64,000 nucleotides of DNA from an uncultured Chloroflexota bacterium (GTDB lineage Bacteria; Chloroflexota; Dehalococcoidia; Lucifugimonadales; UBA1127), in assembly GCA_913045315.1 (NCBI GenBank), contig CAJWQJ010000001.1, positions 1 to 64,000 of the forward strand. The letters are read 5' to 3'. The notes below the pieces were generated by a model. The model was not told the origin of the DNA and searched no databases. It saw only the letters and a program-made list of their open reading frames with translations. The position numbers were made by a program, and so were the translations under genes. This document shows positions 16,461 through 24,867 of the stretch, piece after piece; within the stretch, counting starts at the first letter, position 1; each line of letters begins with the position of its first letter.

Positions 16461-17815
16461 TTGTTGGAGGTGGCGTTGCAGGTCTTTCAGCCGCCTGCCA
16501 TTTAACTAATATGGGATGGCGAATTACCTTACTAGAAAAACGACCATTTCTTGGAGGAAGAGCATATTCATTCCTTGACCCCATAATGGGTACTGAGATA
16601 GATAATGGCCAACATGTGTTTTTGGGGTGTTGTTCTGAATATATAAATCTTATCGACACTTTAGGAGGTTTAAACGATGTATACATTCAAACCTCCTTAA
16701 GGGTTCCGATTGTGCTCAGAGAAAGGAACAGTTACATATACAGTGTTAACTGGCTTCCTACTCCATTGAATTTGCTGCCATCTCTAATAACCTACAAACA
16801 TCTCGCGTTAAGTGATAAGGCAAGAATATTTACTGCCTTATCCAAAATTTTCTTTGTAAATATCAAAAAGAACAAAACCTACTTGGAAAACATGACTTTT
16901 GAAAAATGGTTGTCAGAAAATTATCAGAAAACTTCTTCCATAATGCCATTTTGGGACTTGATAATTAAAGCGACATTAAATAGTTCGTGTGAAAAGGTTA
17001 GTGCCTACATGGGTACGAGGATTTTTAAAGAAGGGTTTCTGCATTATAAAAATGGTGGGAATATCGGATATTCGAAAATAGGACTAAGCAACCTCATATC
17101 AAAGAATATTCACCAAATCTTATCAACGACAGGCGGTGAAATCCTTACTAACGCTGAGGTTAGTGGAATACTAACAGACAATGAATTGGTGACAGGTGTT
17201 TCCTTGCGAAACACAAACAAGCATTCAGTGCACAAGATTGAGTCTGATGCTGTAATTAGTGCTATCCCATGGGACAAAATAAATTTAATTGCACCTCAAA
17301 GCAATTCAATGGAAACAAAAAAGGTTTTTAGCACTCCCGCACTGACCCATGGGTCTATTATAACTCTACATATCTGGCTTAATAAGCCAGTAATGAATTC
17401 TGATTTTATTGCAATTTTAGGAAGTGAATTGCAATGGATTTTTAACAAAACCAAAATGCATGAAACCGCTTCAAATGGTCAGCAACTAACTATTTCAATT
17501 AGTGATGCAGAAAAATACATGTCTTGGTCCAAAAAAACTCTCCGAAATTTCTTTATTGAAGAATTAATCAAGTCATTCCCATCAATAAATGAAACAAACA
17601 TTGTTCGTTTTCTAGTAATAAAGCACCCTCAAGCCACATTTATTTCAAAGCCCGGTGTTGAAAATATACGTTATCCACAAAAGACTTCATTCAAAAATTT
17701 GTATTTTGCTGGGGACTGGACGAACACAGATTGGCCATCTACTATGGAATCTGCAGTTATAAGTGGTCGGTTAGCCGCACAACAACTAAATAACCTTATA
17801 ATGGAAACTAAATAA
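16415..17815 (+). CDS. hpnE: FAD-dependent squalene-forming oxidoreductase HpnE
   Basis: A 466-residue flavoprotein of the phytoene-desaturase-like amine oxidase family. The dinucleotide fold is VIVGGGVAGLSAACHL with LLEKRPFLGGRAYSF. The C-terminal FAD segment is LYFAGDWTNTDWPSTMESAVISGRLAAQQL. It reduces hydroxysqualene to squalene in the HpnCDE pathway. The start is uncertain: ATG at 16415 overlaps hpnD by 46 bases, while an in-frame GTG at 16457 would give a 4-base overlap (GTGA) and begin directly at the nucleotide-binding strand. No squalene-hopene cyclase is in the window. Confidence 0.9.
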   Translation: MDTKFFTNKKRPHCVIVGGGVAGLSAACHLTNMGWRITLLEKRPFLGGRAYSFLDPIMGTEIDNGQHVFLGCCSEYINLIDTLGGLNDVYIQTSLRVPIVLRERNSYIYSVNWLPTPLNLLPSLITYKHLALSDKARIFTALSKIFFVNIKKNKTYLENMTFEKWLSENYQKTSSIMPFWDLIIKATLNSSCEKVSAYMGTRIFKEGFLHYKNGGNIGYSKIGLSNLISKNIHQILSTTGGEILTNAEVSGILTDNELVTGVSLRNTNKHSVHKIESDAVISAIPWDKINLIAPQSNSMETKKVFSTPALTHGSIITLHIWLNKPVMNSDFIAILGSELQWIFNKTKMHETASNGQQLTISISDAEKYMSWSKKTLRNFFIEELIKSFPSINETNIVRFLVIKHPQATFISKPGVENIRYPQKTSFKNLYFAGDWTNTDWPSTMESAVISGRLAAQQLNNLIMETK

Positions 17816-18295
17816 ATGGAAAACTCCACCTCTGTATCTATTCCTGAAAATATTCTTAATGAAATTTATATTCAGGCCTTGAATGAATTTCCTAATGAAT
17901 GTTGTGGTTGGTTGGTTGGGCCCAAACCCAATGGTCCAATCACGGGCATCAGACCTTGCATAAACAGTCAAGCAAAAAGCCCTGATGCTCTAGTGCAAAA
18001 TCGTACTGCTGAAACAGCTTATTCCATCGATGGTAAAGACCTCATAGAACTTAACAGGGCATTCGATACAGAAACTCCTCCACTTGTAATTTATCACTCG
18101 CACCCAAATGGCAAAGCTTACTTTTCAGAAACAGACAGACGTGTTGCTTCAAGTCCTTGGGGTGATGGCCCCATGTATCCTGTTCAACAACTCGTTATAG
18201 GAGTTTTGGAAAAAACTGTTGTTGAGTTTGCGCTTTTCGAATGGTCCGATGACACTAATGATTTTGAAGAAAAACACAGACAGTCAGTTAAATAG
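17816..18295 (+). CDS. JAMM/MPN metallopeptidase-like protein (M67 family)
   Basis: A 159-residue single MPN domain. The catalytic signature is present: an upstream Glu (FPNECCGWLVG), and HSHPNGKAYFSETD giving H-x-H and Asp zinc ligands with the Ser. Bacterial stand-alone JAMM proteins often cut small ubiquitin-like sulfur carriers (ThiS/MoaD type) or CysO-cysteine adducts; no such carrier is adjacent. The ATG directly follows the hpnE stop codon, so the gene is probably in the squalene operon, an odd pairing. Confidence 0.88.
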   Translation: MENSTSVSIPENILNEIYIQALNEFPNECCGWLVGPKPNGPITGIRPCINSQAKSPDALVQNRTAETAYSIDGKDLIELNRAFDTETPPLVIYHSHPNGKAYFSETDRRVASSPWGDGPMYPVQQLVIGVLEKTVVEFALFEWSDDTNDFEEKHRQSVK

Positions 18296-18310
18296 TGATG
18301 CAACAAAAGA

Positions 18311-19150
18311 TTATTCGTACAACCCATCTCTTTTTGCTTTAAAAGCTCCCCATCCTTCTTCTCGAAGCAGTCGCCTCTTCTCCTTAGTTTCTTCATCATC
18401 GTCAGTTGCATCAAGCATAATGCCAATATTTTCATCATCCCTATATGCAATAGCGTCTCTGAAGCCAGCAAGTTCATATGTCCTGTTTATAAGTGTTTTG
18501 TTCAACGAAACAGTCGACCTTGGCAAGTTCACTAGCTTAGTAATTACAGATATAGCGTATTCTTCTAAGTCCTGATCTGAACTGATAATTTTGTTGATCA
18601 AACCCATACGTAATGCTTCATTCGCATCAATCTGATCTCCCAATAATAAAAGTTCTTTTGCATGTTTTATTCCTACAACAAAAGGAGTTATCAAAACTGG
18701 AGGAGGGCTACCTTGTCTAATTTGTATTTCGCCAAATCTGGCATCTTCTGAGGCGATTGTAATGTCGCAAATAGCCGCAAGTTCACAACCTTGTCCCAGT
18801 GCATATCCTTTTACAACTGCTACAACTGGTTTAATGCTACTCCAAATTTTCATTTGTACATCAATTCCACCTGGGGCAGGATCGTCATCCGGATACAAGT
18901 GCGAATACATGTCCCCACCCGCAGAAAACGCTCTTCCTGTACCTGTTAGCATAATTGCTCCAACTGAATCGTCTGATTCAGCATCTTCGAGGGCTGACAT
19001 CAGCAATCTTTGGACATTCTTGTTCATTGCATTTAAAACAACAGGACGGTTTATTCGTATAATGGCATATCCATCTTGTTTTTGATACACAACATCTTCC
19101 GGGCTAGGTGGTGGGATTTCCAAGCCATCAGGGGTTTTTTTAATCTCCAT
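18311..19150 (-). CDS. Enoyl-CoA hydratase/isomerase family protein
   Basis: A 279-residue crotonase-fold enzyme. The oxyanion-hole segments appear as GRAFSAGGDMYSHL and VKGYALGQGCELAAICDITIAS, followed by ARFGEIQIRQGSPPPVLITPFVVG. The GQGCELA helix is normal; the usual catalytic Glu pair (one before the GxxxGGG, one after) is not clearly complete, so it could be a hydratase, isomerase or hydrolase. Likely role is CoA-thioester catabolism. The gene and the following M20 peptidase gene share a strand. Confidence 0.87.
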   Translation of the reverse strand: MEIKKTPDGLEIPPPSPEDVVYQKQDGYAIIRINRPVVLNAMNKNVQRLLMSALEDAESDDSVGAIMLTGTGRAFSAGGDMYSHLYPDDDPAPGGIDVQMKIWSSIKPVVAVVKGYALGQGCELAAICDITIASEDARFGEIQIRQGSPPPVLITPFVVGIKHAKELLLLGDQIDANEALRMGLINKIISSDQDLEEYAISVITKLVNLPRSTVSLNKTLINRTYELAGFRDAIAYRDDENIGIMLDATDDDEETKEKRRLLREEGWGAFKAKRDGLYE

Positions 19151-19175
19151 TTTTTACCTCAACCTTCTTATATTC

Positions 19176-20318
19176 CTATACTTTCATTAGAACTGTAGCT
19201 ATGAGTGCAGATCTAATAGGCAATGAACGGATAAGAGTTGCTTCGTTTACCGAATGAGCACCATATCCTATAACACCCATGCCATCCAATGTTGGGCATC
19301 CAGCAGCAGAAGCAATTTGCCCATCGCTTCCTCCACCTGTAGACCCTTGTTCCAAATCTAATTCTAACTCATTAAGAGCCAAATCTTTCACTACCGAAAA
19401 TAATATTTCCCCTTTTTCGCTTAATTCCATAGGTTGTCTTGTAATGCCACCTGAAATACTTATCAGTGCTTCAGGATTTCTAGGTTGAAGATTCAGAATG
19501 GCGTCAGTAATTCGATTTGCCTCGCTAAGAGAAGATACTCGAACATCTATAACTGCCTTGGCATGAGGTGCAACAACGTTTCTTGCAATTCCTCCCTCTA
19601 TCATTCCTATATTTACAGTGGTTCCCTTAGAAATGTCTGCAGAATCGAGCACATTTAGTAATAAAAACATCATCTCTTCAATGGCATTAATACCTTTGTC
19701 GGGAACCAAACTCGCATGGGCAGCAGAGCCCTGTACCTGTATTTCAAATGAACCAACACCTTTTCTGCTAGTTTTGATTTTCCCTTGGGGGCCCATTCCT
19801 GCTTCCATTACCAGACAATATTGACTTTTCCGTGCTTCATCATCGATTAGTTTGCGAGAAGTGGGACTTCCAAGCTCCTCATCACTATTAATAATCAGGG
19901 TTAATGGATGCAAAGGAACCAGATTTAACCTCTTCATAGCTATCAAGGCAAATAGAGTACACGCAAGGCCACCTTTCATATCAAAAACACCTGGGCCTTT
20001 TAGTGCTCTTTCTCCACGACTAAACGGACGCTCATGGATTGTATCAATCGGCCAAACTGTATCCATATGGCACAACAAAAGAATCGGATCACCAGAATCT
20101 TCTACCAAAGGCCACTTAGCAATTATATGATTTCCCATGGCACTTTGTTTATCAAAAGCTACTTCCAAACCTATGTCTGAGAGTAACTTCGCAATAAATT
20201 CACCCAGCATGTCATTCGCATGTTTGTCAGAGCTTGGTGATTCAAACTCTACTAGTCTCTGAAGGAGATCTATAATTTCCTCAGTATTGTCAACCATGTA
20301 GTCTTTTAACACATTCAT
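19176..20318 (-). CDS. M20 family metallopeptidase (carboxypeptidase G2-like)
   Basis: A 380-residue zinc peptidase or deacylase. Metal-site motifs are present: HMDTVWP (first His/Asp), GPGVFDMKGG with bridging Asp, NSDEELGSPTSR with the catalytic Glu, and VMEAG, plus a C-terminal GYGAHSVNE. The dimerisation lid domain (about 180-290) is inserted as usual. The GPGVFDMKGG form points to the carboxypeptidase G2/ArgE group acting on N-acyl or glutamyl amino acids. No signal peptide, so cytoplasmic. It lies 25 bases upstream of the enoyl-CoA hydratase gene. Confidence 0.9.
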   Translation of the reverse strand: MNVLKDYMVDNTEEIIDLLQRLVEFESPSSDKHANDMLGEFIAKLLSDIGLEVAFDKQSAMGNHIIAKWPLVEDSGDPILLLCHMDTVWPIDTIHERPFSRGERALKGPGVFDMKGGLACTLFALIAMKRLNLVPLHPLTLIINSDEELGSPTSRKLIDDEARKSQYCLVMEAGMGPQGKIKTSRKGVGSFEIQVQGSAAHASLVPDKGINAIEEMMFLLLNVLDSADISKGTTVNIGMIEGGIARNVVAPHAKAVIDVRVSSLSEANRITDAILNLQPRNPEALISISGGITRQPMELSEKGEILFSVVKDLALNELELDLEQGSTGGGSDGQIASAAGCPTLDGMGVIGYGAHSVNEATLIRSLPIRSALIATVLMKV

Positions 20319-20456
20319 TCCAACTCAATATAAAATATTTCAAATACAATTACTGCAGGAATCAGATAATTTATTGTACGGGCAGAAATATCTTAACAAA
20401 ATTCCGTTTTAAAGGTAATGTTGGTGTTTATAACCCAGAACAATATAATCCAATAA

Positions 20457-21647
20457 ATGGAAGAGCAAAAAATCTCAAACAGCATATTTGACCAAGCAAA
20501 AAAATATATTCCTACGTACTTAAATTTCAATCAAACCCCAATGGCCGAACTTCCTTTTATATCTAGAGGAAGAGATTCAAGGATTACTGACGCAGATAAC
20601 AAAACATATATTGACTATGTCTGTTCAAACGGGGATTTAATTCTTGGCCACGCTAACTACCGGGTGGTAAGTGCTATAAGAGATATTGCACTGAATGGGT
20701 TTGCGTTCGGATTTCCTTATCCGCTAGAAATTGAGCTGGCTAAAATGATTGCAGAACTAGTTCCCTCAGTTGATCAAATTCAATTATTAAATTCCCCAGA
20801 AGACGCACAGGCATTAGCAATTTTATTAACAAAAGCCTACGCTAGAAAAGATAACGTTCTTGTAATATCAAATGATGATTCTGCCCATCAAAATATCGAT
20901 AAATTACATTTCTACGCGAAATACAACGATTTGTCATCACTAGAACAAATTATTACAACTAACAAAGAAAAAATAGCTGCCATATTAGTTGAACCTATTC
21001 CTACGTCGCCAGAATTTTTAATTCCGGAACAAACATTTTTACTCAAACTTCGTGATATAAGCAAAAAAAACAATATTATTCTAATTTTTGATGAATCAAA
21101 AAGTAATTTCCGCATAGGAATCGGCGGTGCTCAAAGTATTCTTGAGGTAACGCCTGATCTTACAATTTTTGGTGGATTGATTGGGGGTGGTTTACCCTCA
21201 GGAGCTCTGGGGGGGAATTTTGAATTAATGAGTCTACTAGATAATTCAATGATTTCGAGAAGACATTCTCTGAATCTGAGCCCGTTGGCTCTGGCAGCTG
21301 GAATAGAAACAATTACTGAACTATTAAAACCTGATACATATTTAATCTTACAAGATCTAGCCAAGCATCTTGAAAACGGATTTCAGTGGATAAAAAATGA
21401 ACATAACTTGCCAATTGAAATCAAACGATTCCATTCTTTTTTTTCAATATCATTTCCAACGGAAAATTCACCTTGGCCCCAAGGTTTCATTTATAATTTT
21501 TTTGCAAAAATGCTTTCATTAGGTCATTACATTCCAGTTCCTAATTCGCATCCTTGGTATATATCATTATCTCATACGAAAAAAGAAATAGAATCGACCA
21601 TTGATGCAGCAAATGAAGTTTTGCGAAATAAATCCGCTCTTACGTAA
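20457..21647 (+). CDS. Class III aminotransferase-fold protein lacking the PLP lysine (GSA aminomutase-like)
   Basis: The 396-residue protein aligns along its length with glutamate-1-semialdehyde aminomutase (HemL): RITDADNKTYIDYVC, GHANYRVVSAI, FDESKSNFRIGIGGAQ, IGGGLPSGALGG. Key residues are lost. The Schiff-base lysine of the LGK-x-IGGG motif is glycine (G240 in IFGGLIGGG). The phosphate-binding NSGTEA is NSPEDA (112-117), and the YHGH loop reads SAHQN. The pyridine-nitrogen Asp (D212) remains. The frame is intact with no stop codons, so this looks like a maintained pseudoenzyme with a non-transaminase role. It converges with trmL, overlapping by 8 bases. Confidence 0.85.
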   Translation: MEEQKISNSIFDQAKKYIPTYLNFNQTPMAELPFISRGRDSRITDADNKTYIDYVCSNGDLILGHANYRVVSAIRDIALNGFAFGFPYPLEIELAKMIAELVPSVDQIQLLNSPEDAQALAILLTKAYARKDNVLVISNDDSAHQNIDKLHFYAKYNDLSSLEQIITTNKEKIAAILVEPIPTSPEFLIPEQTFLLKLRDISKKNNIILIFDESKSNFRIGIGGAQSILEVTPDLTIFGGLIGGGLPSGALGGNFELMSLLDNSMISRRHSLNLSPLALAAGIETITELLKPDTYLILQDLAKHLENGFQWIKNEHNLPIEIKRFHSFFSISFPTENSPWPQGFIYNFFAKMLSLGHYIPVPNSHPWYISLSHTKKEIESTIDAANEVLRNKSALT

Positions 21648-22134
21648 ACTCTTTCAGATTCGGCTCAGAATTAATAAATCCATCTTGCCGCCAGGCTTCA
21701 TAAAGAACAACAGCTACTGCATTAGAAAGATTTAAACTTCGATTTGAAGGCATCATCGGTATTTTAATTATTCGCTCGGGGGGAAACCTATTAAGAATTT
21801 CCAATGGCAACCCTTCACTCTCTGAACCAAAAACAAGTGAGTCTTGAGAGGAATAAACAATATCAGAATACCCAGTTGTACCACTAGAAGAAAAAACTAA
21901 TATTCTTCTACTAGAATTGTTAGTCAAATATTGGTCGAAGTTTTCATAAATAATTATATCCTCAACATCAGAATAATCTAAGGCTGCACGTCTCATATGC
22001 TTATCCTTCAGACTAAAACCAATTGGCCGGATAAGGTGAAGTTTGGCTCCCGCATTGGAACATAATCGCATAATATTCCCCGTATTATGAGGAATTTGTG
22101 GCATATGTAAAACTATATGTCTGTCGTTCGACAT
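21640..22134 (-). CDS. trmL: tRNA (cytidine/uridine(34)-2'-O)-methyltransferase TrmL
   Basis: This SPOUT methyltransferase, 164 residues, uses SAM to 2'-O-methylate wobble C34/U34 in tRNA-Leu isoacceptors. Family marks are MPQIPHNTGNIMRLCSNAGA near the N-terminus, FGSESEGLPLEIL (motif 2) and MMPSNRSLNLSNAVAVVLYEAWRQ (motif 3 knot). The length matches minimal single-domain TrmL. AAGGAAG stands before the ATG. It converges with the aminotransferase-like gene. Confidence 0.93.
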   Translation of the reverse strand: MSNDRHIVLHMPQIPHNTGNIMRLCSNAGAKLHLIRPIGFSLKDKHMRRAALDYSDVEDIIIYENFDQYLTNNSSRRILVFSSSGTTGYSDIVYSSQDSLVFGSESEGLPLEILNRFPPERIIKIPMMPSNRSLNLSNAVAVVLYEAWRQDGFINSEPNLKEFT

Positions 22135-22228
22135 AAACTTCCTTTTCTTGACGACTTATTAAGACAGAGATATATATTGATCATCATATCACTGTAAAAG
22201 CATAAGAAGACAGTCAAGGGTTTGATAA

Positions 22229-23536
22229 ATGAGAATTATGCTAAGAAAGTATAGGTTCATTAAAAGACCAAGATATTACTATGGATGGAATATCGTAGGA
22301 ATGGGCTACTTATCAACTGTGATATCTGGACTTGGAGTTTATACGTTGACTCTTTTTATCCGTCCGATGGTAGAAACTTTTGGATGGAGCAGAGGTGCAA
22401 TCTCTCTTGTTTCGACCATACAAACTGCAGGCAATGGATTATTCGCACCATTTATTGGACCCATCCTGGATGCACGTGGGCCTAGAATCCTAATGGTAAC
22501 TGGAGCGGTTTTGTCGGGTCTTTCTTTTATTCTTACAAGCAAAACAAAAAATCTTTTAACTTTTTACTTGTATCGAGGAGTTTTGTTCAGTTTGGGAATG
22601 ACACTTGTTGGTCCATTTGTTTCTGCTACAACAATTTCAAAATTCTTCATTCAAAAAAGGGGACGTGCTATAGCAATCTCTGCCCTTGGTCTTTCAAGTG
22701 CAGGAATAGTGTTGCCTCCCATAGCAGCAAATATGATTGACACTTTCGGATGGCAATTCACTTGGCTTGTTTTAGGTTTAGTTATTTGGTGCATAGCTAT
22801 AATTCCACCAGCTCTCATAATGCGAAAAAGCCCCGAAGACCTTGGGTTAAACCCGGATGGTCTCAGCGATGAAGAGCTACGGGCTCGTCTAAAAGCAAAT
22901 ACTACAAATGAGGCATGGGCATCCGAAGGGGCTCAATGGAATAGACAATTACTGATGAAATCAAAATCCTTCTGGTTTATTGTTATTGCATTTGGTCTAA
23001 GTTCAGCTGGCATGCAAGGAATATTTTTGCACATGCTTCCTCTAATAGAGGAAAGGGGTTTTTCTAGAATGGCTGCTGCAGGTGCCTTTACGGCTCAAAA
23101 CTTCGTGGCATTTATATTTAAACCAATATGGGGAATGATAGCTGAGCGCTCAATTATTCGTTACGCAACTGCAATTGAATTTGCTTTTGGAGGAATAGGA
23201 CTTCTAGGTGTTTTTCTTACAGTTCAATTCACAAATAACATAGCCATGGTATATATATGCACTGGTATAATCGGAATTAGTATTGGTGGAGTAGTAGTAA
23301 ATCACGAATTAATATGGGGAAATTCGTTCGGAAGACAAAACCTAGGACTTGTAAGAGGCACGGGGCAACCATTTACAATAGTCGCAAGCGCTATTGGTCC
23401 ACTTCTTGGAGGAATATTATATGACTCAACTAACTCATATTCAGTAGCTATGCCTCTCTATGTAATGTTTTATTTTATTGCTATTGTTGCAATTTTATTT
23501 GCTCGCCCACCCACATATAAAAAAGAGACAGATTAA
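22229..23536 (+). CDS. MFS transporter, monocarboxylate/OFA-like
   Basis: A 435-residue carrier with 12 hydrophobic helices. It begins with YYGWNIVGMGY, has the loop motif DARGPR after helix 2, SKFFIQKRGRAIAIS after helix 4, and the central loop RKSPEDLGLNPDG shared with three other MFS proteins in this window. These features fit the monocarboxylate/oxalate-formate antiporter-like branch. The substrate is unknown. It is followed 38 bases later by a close paralog, so the pair likely arose by duplication. Confidence 0.9.
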   Translation: MRIMLRKYRFIKRPRYYYGWNIVGMGYLSTVISGLGVYTLTLFIRPMVETFGWSRGAISLVSTIQTAGNGLFAPFIGPILDARGPRILMVTGAVLSGLSFILTSKTKNLLTFYLYRGVLFSLGMTLVGPFVSATTISKFFIQKRGRAIAISALGLSSAGIVLPPIAANMIDTFGWQFTWLVLGLVIWCIAIIPPALIMRKSPEDLGLNPDGLSDEELRARLKANTTNEAWASEGAQWNRQLLMKSKSFWFIVIAFGLSSAGMQGIFLHMLPLIEERGFSRMAAAGAFTAQNFVAFIFKPIWGMIAERSIIRYATAIEFAFGGIGLLGVFLTVQFTNNIAMVYICTGIIGISIGGVVVNHELIWGNSFGRQNLGLVRGTGQPFTIVASAIGPLLGGILYDSTNSYSVAMPLYVMFYFIAIVAILFARPPTYKKETD

Positions 23537-23559
23537 AATATATCTATCTGCACATATGG

Positions 23560-23565
23560 TATACT
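23560..23565 (+). promoter_or_regulatory. Extended -10 element for a possibly leaderless MFS mRNA
   Basis: The sequence TGGTATACTCAAT covers an extended -10 (TATACT at 23560-23565) in the 38-bp gap between two MFS genes. Expected transcription start falls about at the TTG start codon at 23575. The same TGGTATACTCAAT string precedes the cupin gene at 34269. No Shine-Dalgarno is visible. Confidence 0.45.
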
Positions 23566-23574
23566 CAATCTAAT

Positions 23575-24849
23575 TTGAAAAACACTAAACTTATGCCCAA
23601 ATTTCGATTTTTTCATGGATGGTTAATCGTTGCAATAACATTCTTAACCAGTATGCTTAATGCTGGCATTTCTGGGTATGGATTAGCCTTCTTTATCCGA
23701 CCAATGAGTGAATCTTTGGCAGTATCTAGAGGAGCTTTTTCTTCCATTACTTTATTTCGGCTTGTTCTAATGCCAATCGTTCCATTTCTTGGACCTCTTG
23801 TTGACAAAAAAAACGGTGCAAAAGCATTGATAATATCTGGAAGTATTATTGGTGGATTAACACTAATAGCTACATCGAATGTAACAGAACTATGGGAATT
23901 TTTTATTCTATTCGGAATCATCTTTGGCCTTGCAAATACTTTAATGGGTGGTCAAATCGTAGAGCCTGCAGTTTTATCAAAATGGTTCATCAAAAAACGT
24001 GGTAGAGCTATGGCCATCGGAACAATGGGTATCTCGGCTGGAGGCTTCATTATAGGCCCGATAGTAGGATGGCTACTAAGTAACTATAGTTGGGAGACTG
24101 CATGGGTAATTTTAGGCCTATCAGTTATCATATTTATTACCCCTCCGACATTCTTATTCATGCAACGTCAACCTGAAGATATTGGTCTTTTACCTGACGG
24201 TGATTTACAGGGTGATAGTGAAGCAGAAAACACAAGCAAGTCCACTGCCACCCATGACATTTCTTTTACACTCAAAGAAGTGGTTAAGCAACAACAATTT
24301 TGGATCATAATGGGAGTTTCGGCTTTCGGAATGGGGGGGCTATTTCCTGTCATTATGCATCAAGTTGCATATATTCAAGATAAGGGTTTTACACTCACTA
24401 CTACTACTACAATAGCAACAACAGTGGCGTTTTTCGCTATGATTGGAAAAATTCCTTGGGGAATTCTAGCCGAAAAATTCAATCCTGCGATTCTCACTAG
24501 CATATGTGCAATTTCTGCTGGATTTTCACTTTTTCTATTAATTTTTGGCCAAAGTTTAACAATTTTGTACACTTATGCTTTATTTATGGGTATAACGATG
24601 GGAGGATTCCCAACATTAATAAATATTGTTCTCCCAATGTATTTTGGTAGGGATCATATGGGGGCCATTAGAGGAGTAATGGTTCCGATAACTCAAGTGT
24701 TTGCAGCCATCAGTCCTGTAATTGGAGGATTTGTTTGGGACTATTTCGGATCATATGACATTGCATTTGCTTTGTTTGCAAGTTTTTGGATTATTTCAGG
24801 AATATTAATGATATTATCAACTAAAATAAAAACCATAATTAACCAATAG
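23575..24849 (+). CDS. MFS transporter, monocarboxylate/OFA-like (paralog)
   Basis: A 424-residue, 12-helix carrier. It shares FFHGWLIVAITF at the N-terminus, SKWFIKKRGRAMAIGTMG after helix 4 and the central QRQPEDIGLLPDGD loop with the other MFS proteins here. The start may be TTG at 23575, close to the predicted transcription start, or ATG at 23593; neither has a ribosome binding site. The substrate is not deducible. The nuclease gene starts 18 bases downstream. Confidence 0.9.
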   Translation: MKNTKLMPKFRFFHGWLIVAITFLTSMLNAGISGYGLAFFIRPMSESLAVSRGAFSSITLFRLVLMPIVPFLGPLVDKKNGAKALIISGSIIGGLTLIATSNVTELWEFFILFGIIFGLANTLMGGQIVEPAVLSKWFIKKRGRAMAIGTMGISAGGFIIGPIVGWLLSNYSWETAWVILGLSVIIFITPPTFLFMQRQPEDIGLLPDGDLQGDSEAENTSKSTATHDISFTLKEVVKQQQFWIIMGVSAFGMGGLFPVIMHQVAYIQDKGFTLTTTTTIATTVAFFAMIGKIPWGILAEKFNPAILTSICAISAGFSLFLLIFGQSLTILYTYALFMGITMGGFPTLINIVLPMYFGRDHMGAIRGVMVPITQVFAAISPVIGGFVWDYFGSYDIAFALFASFWIISGILMILSTKIKTIINQ

Positions 24850-24867
24850 ATCATACTAGGAATCTCA

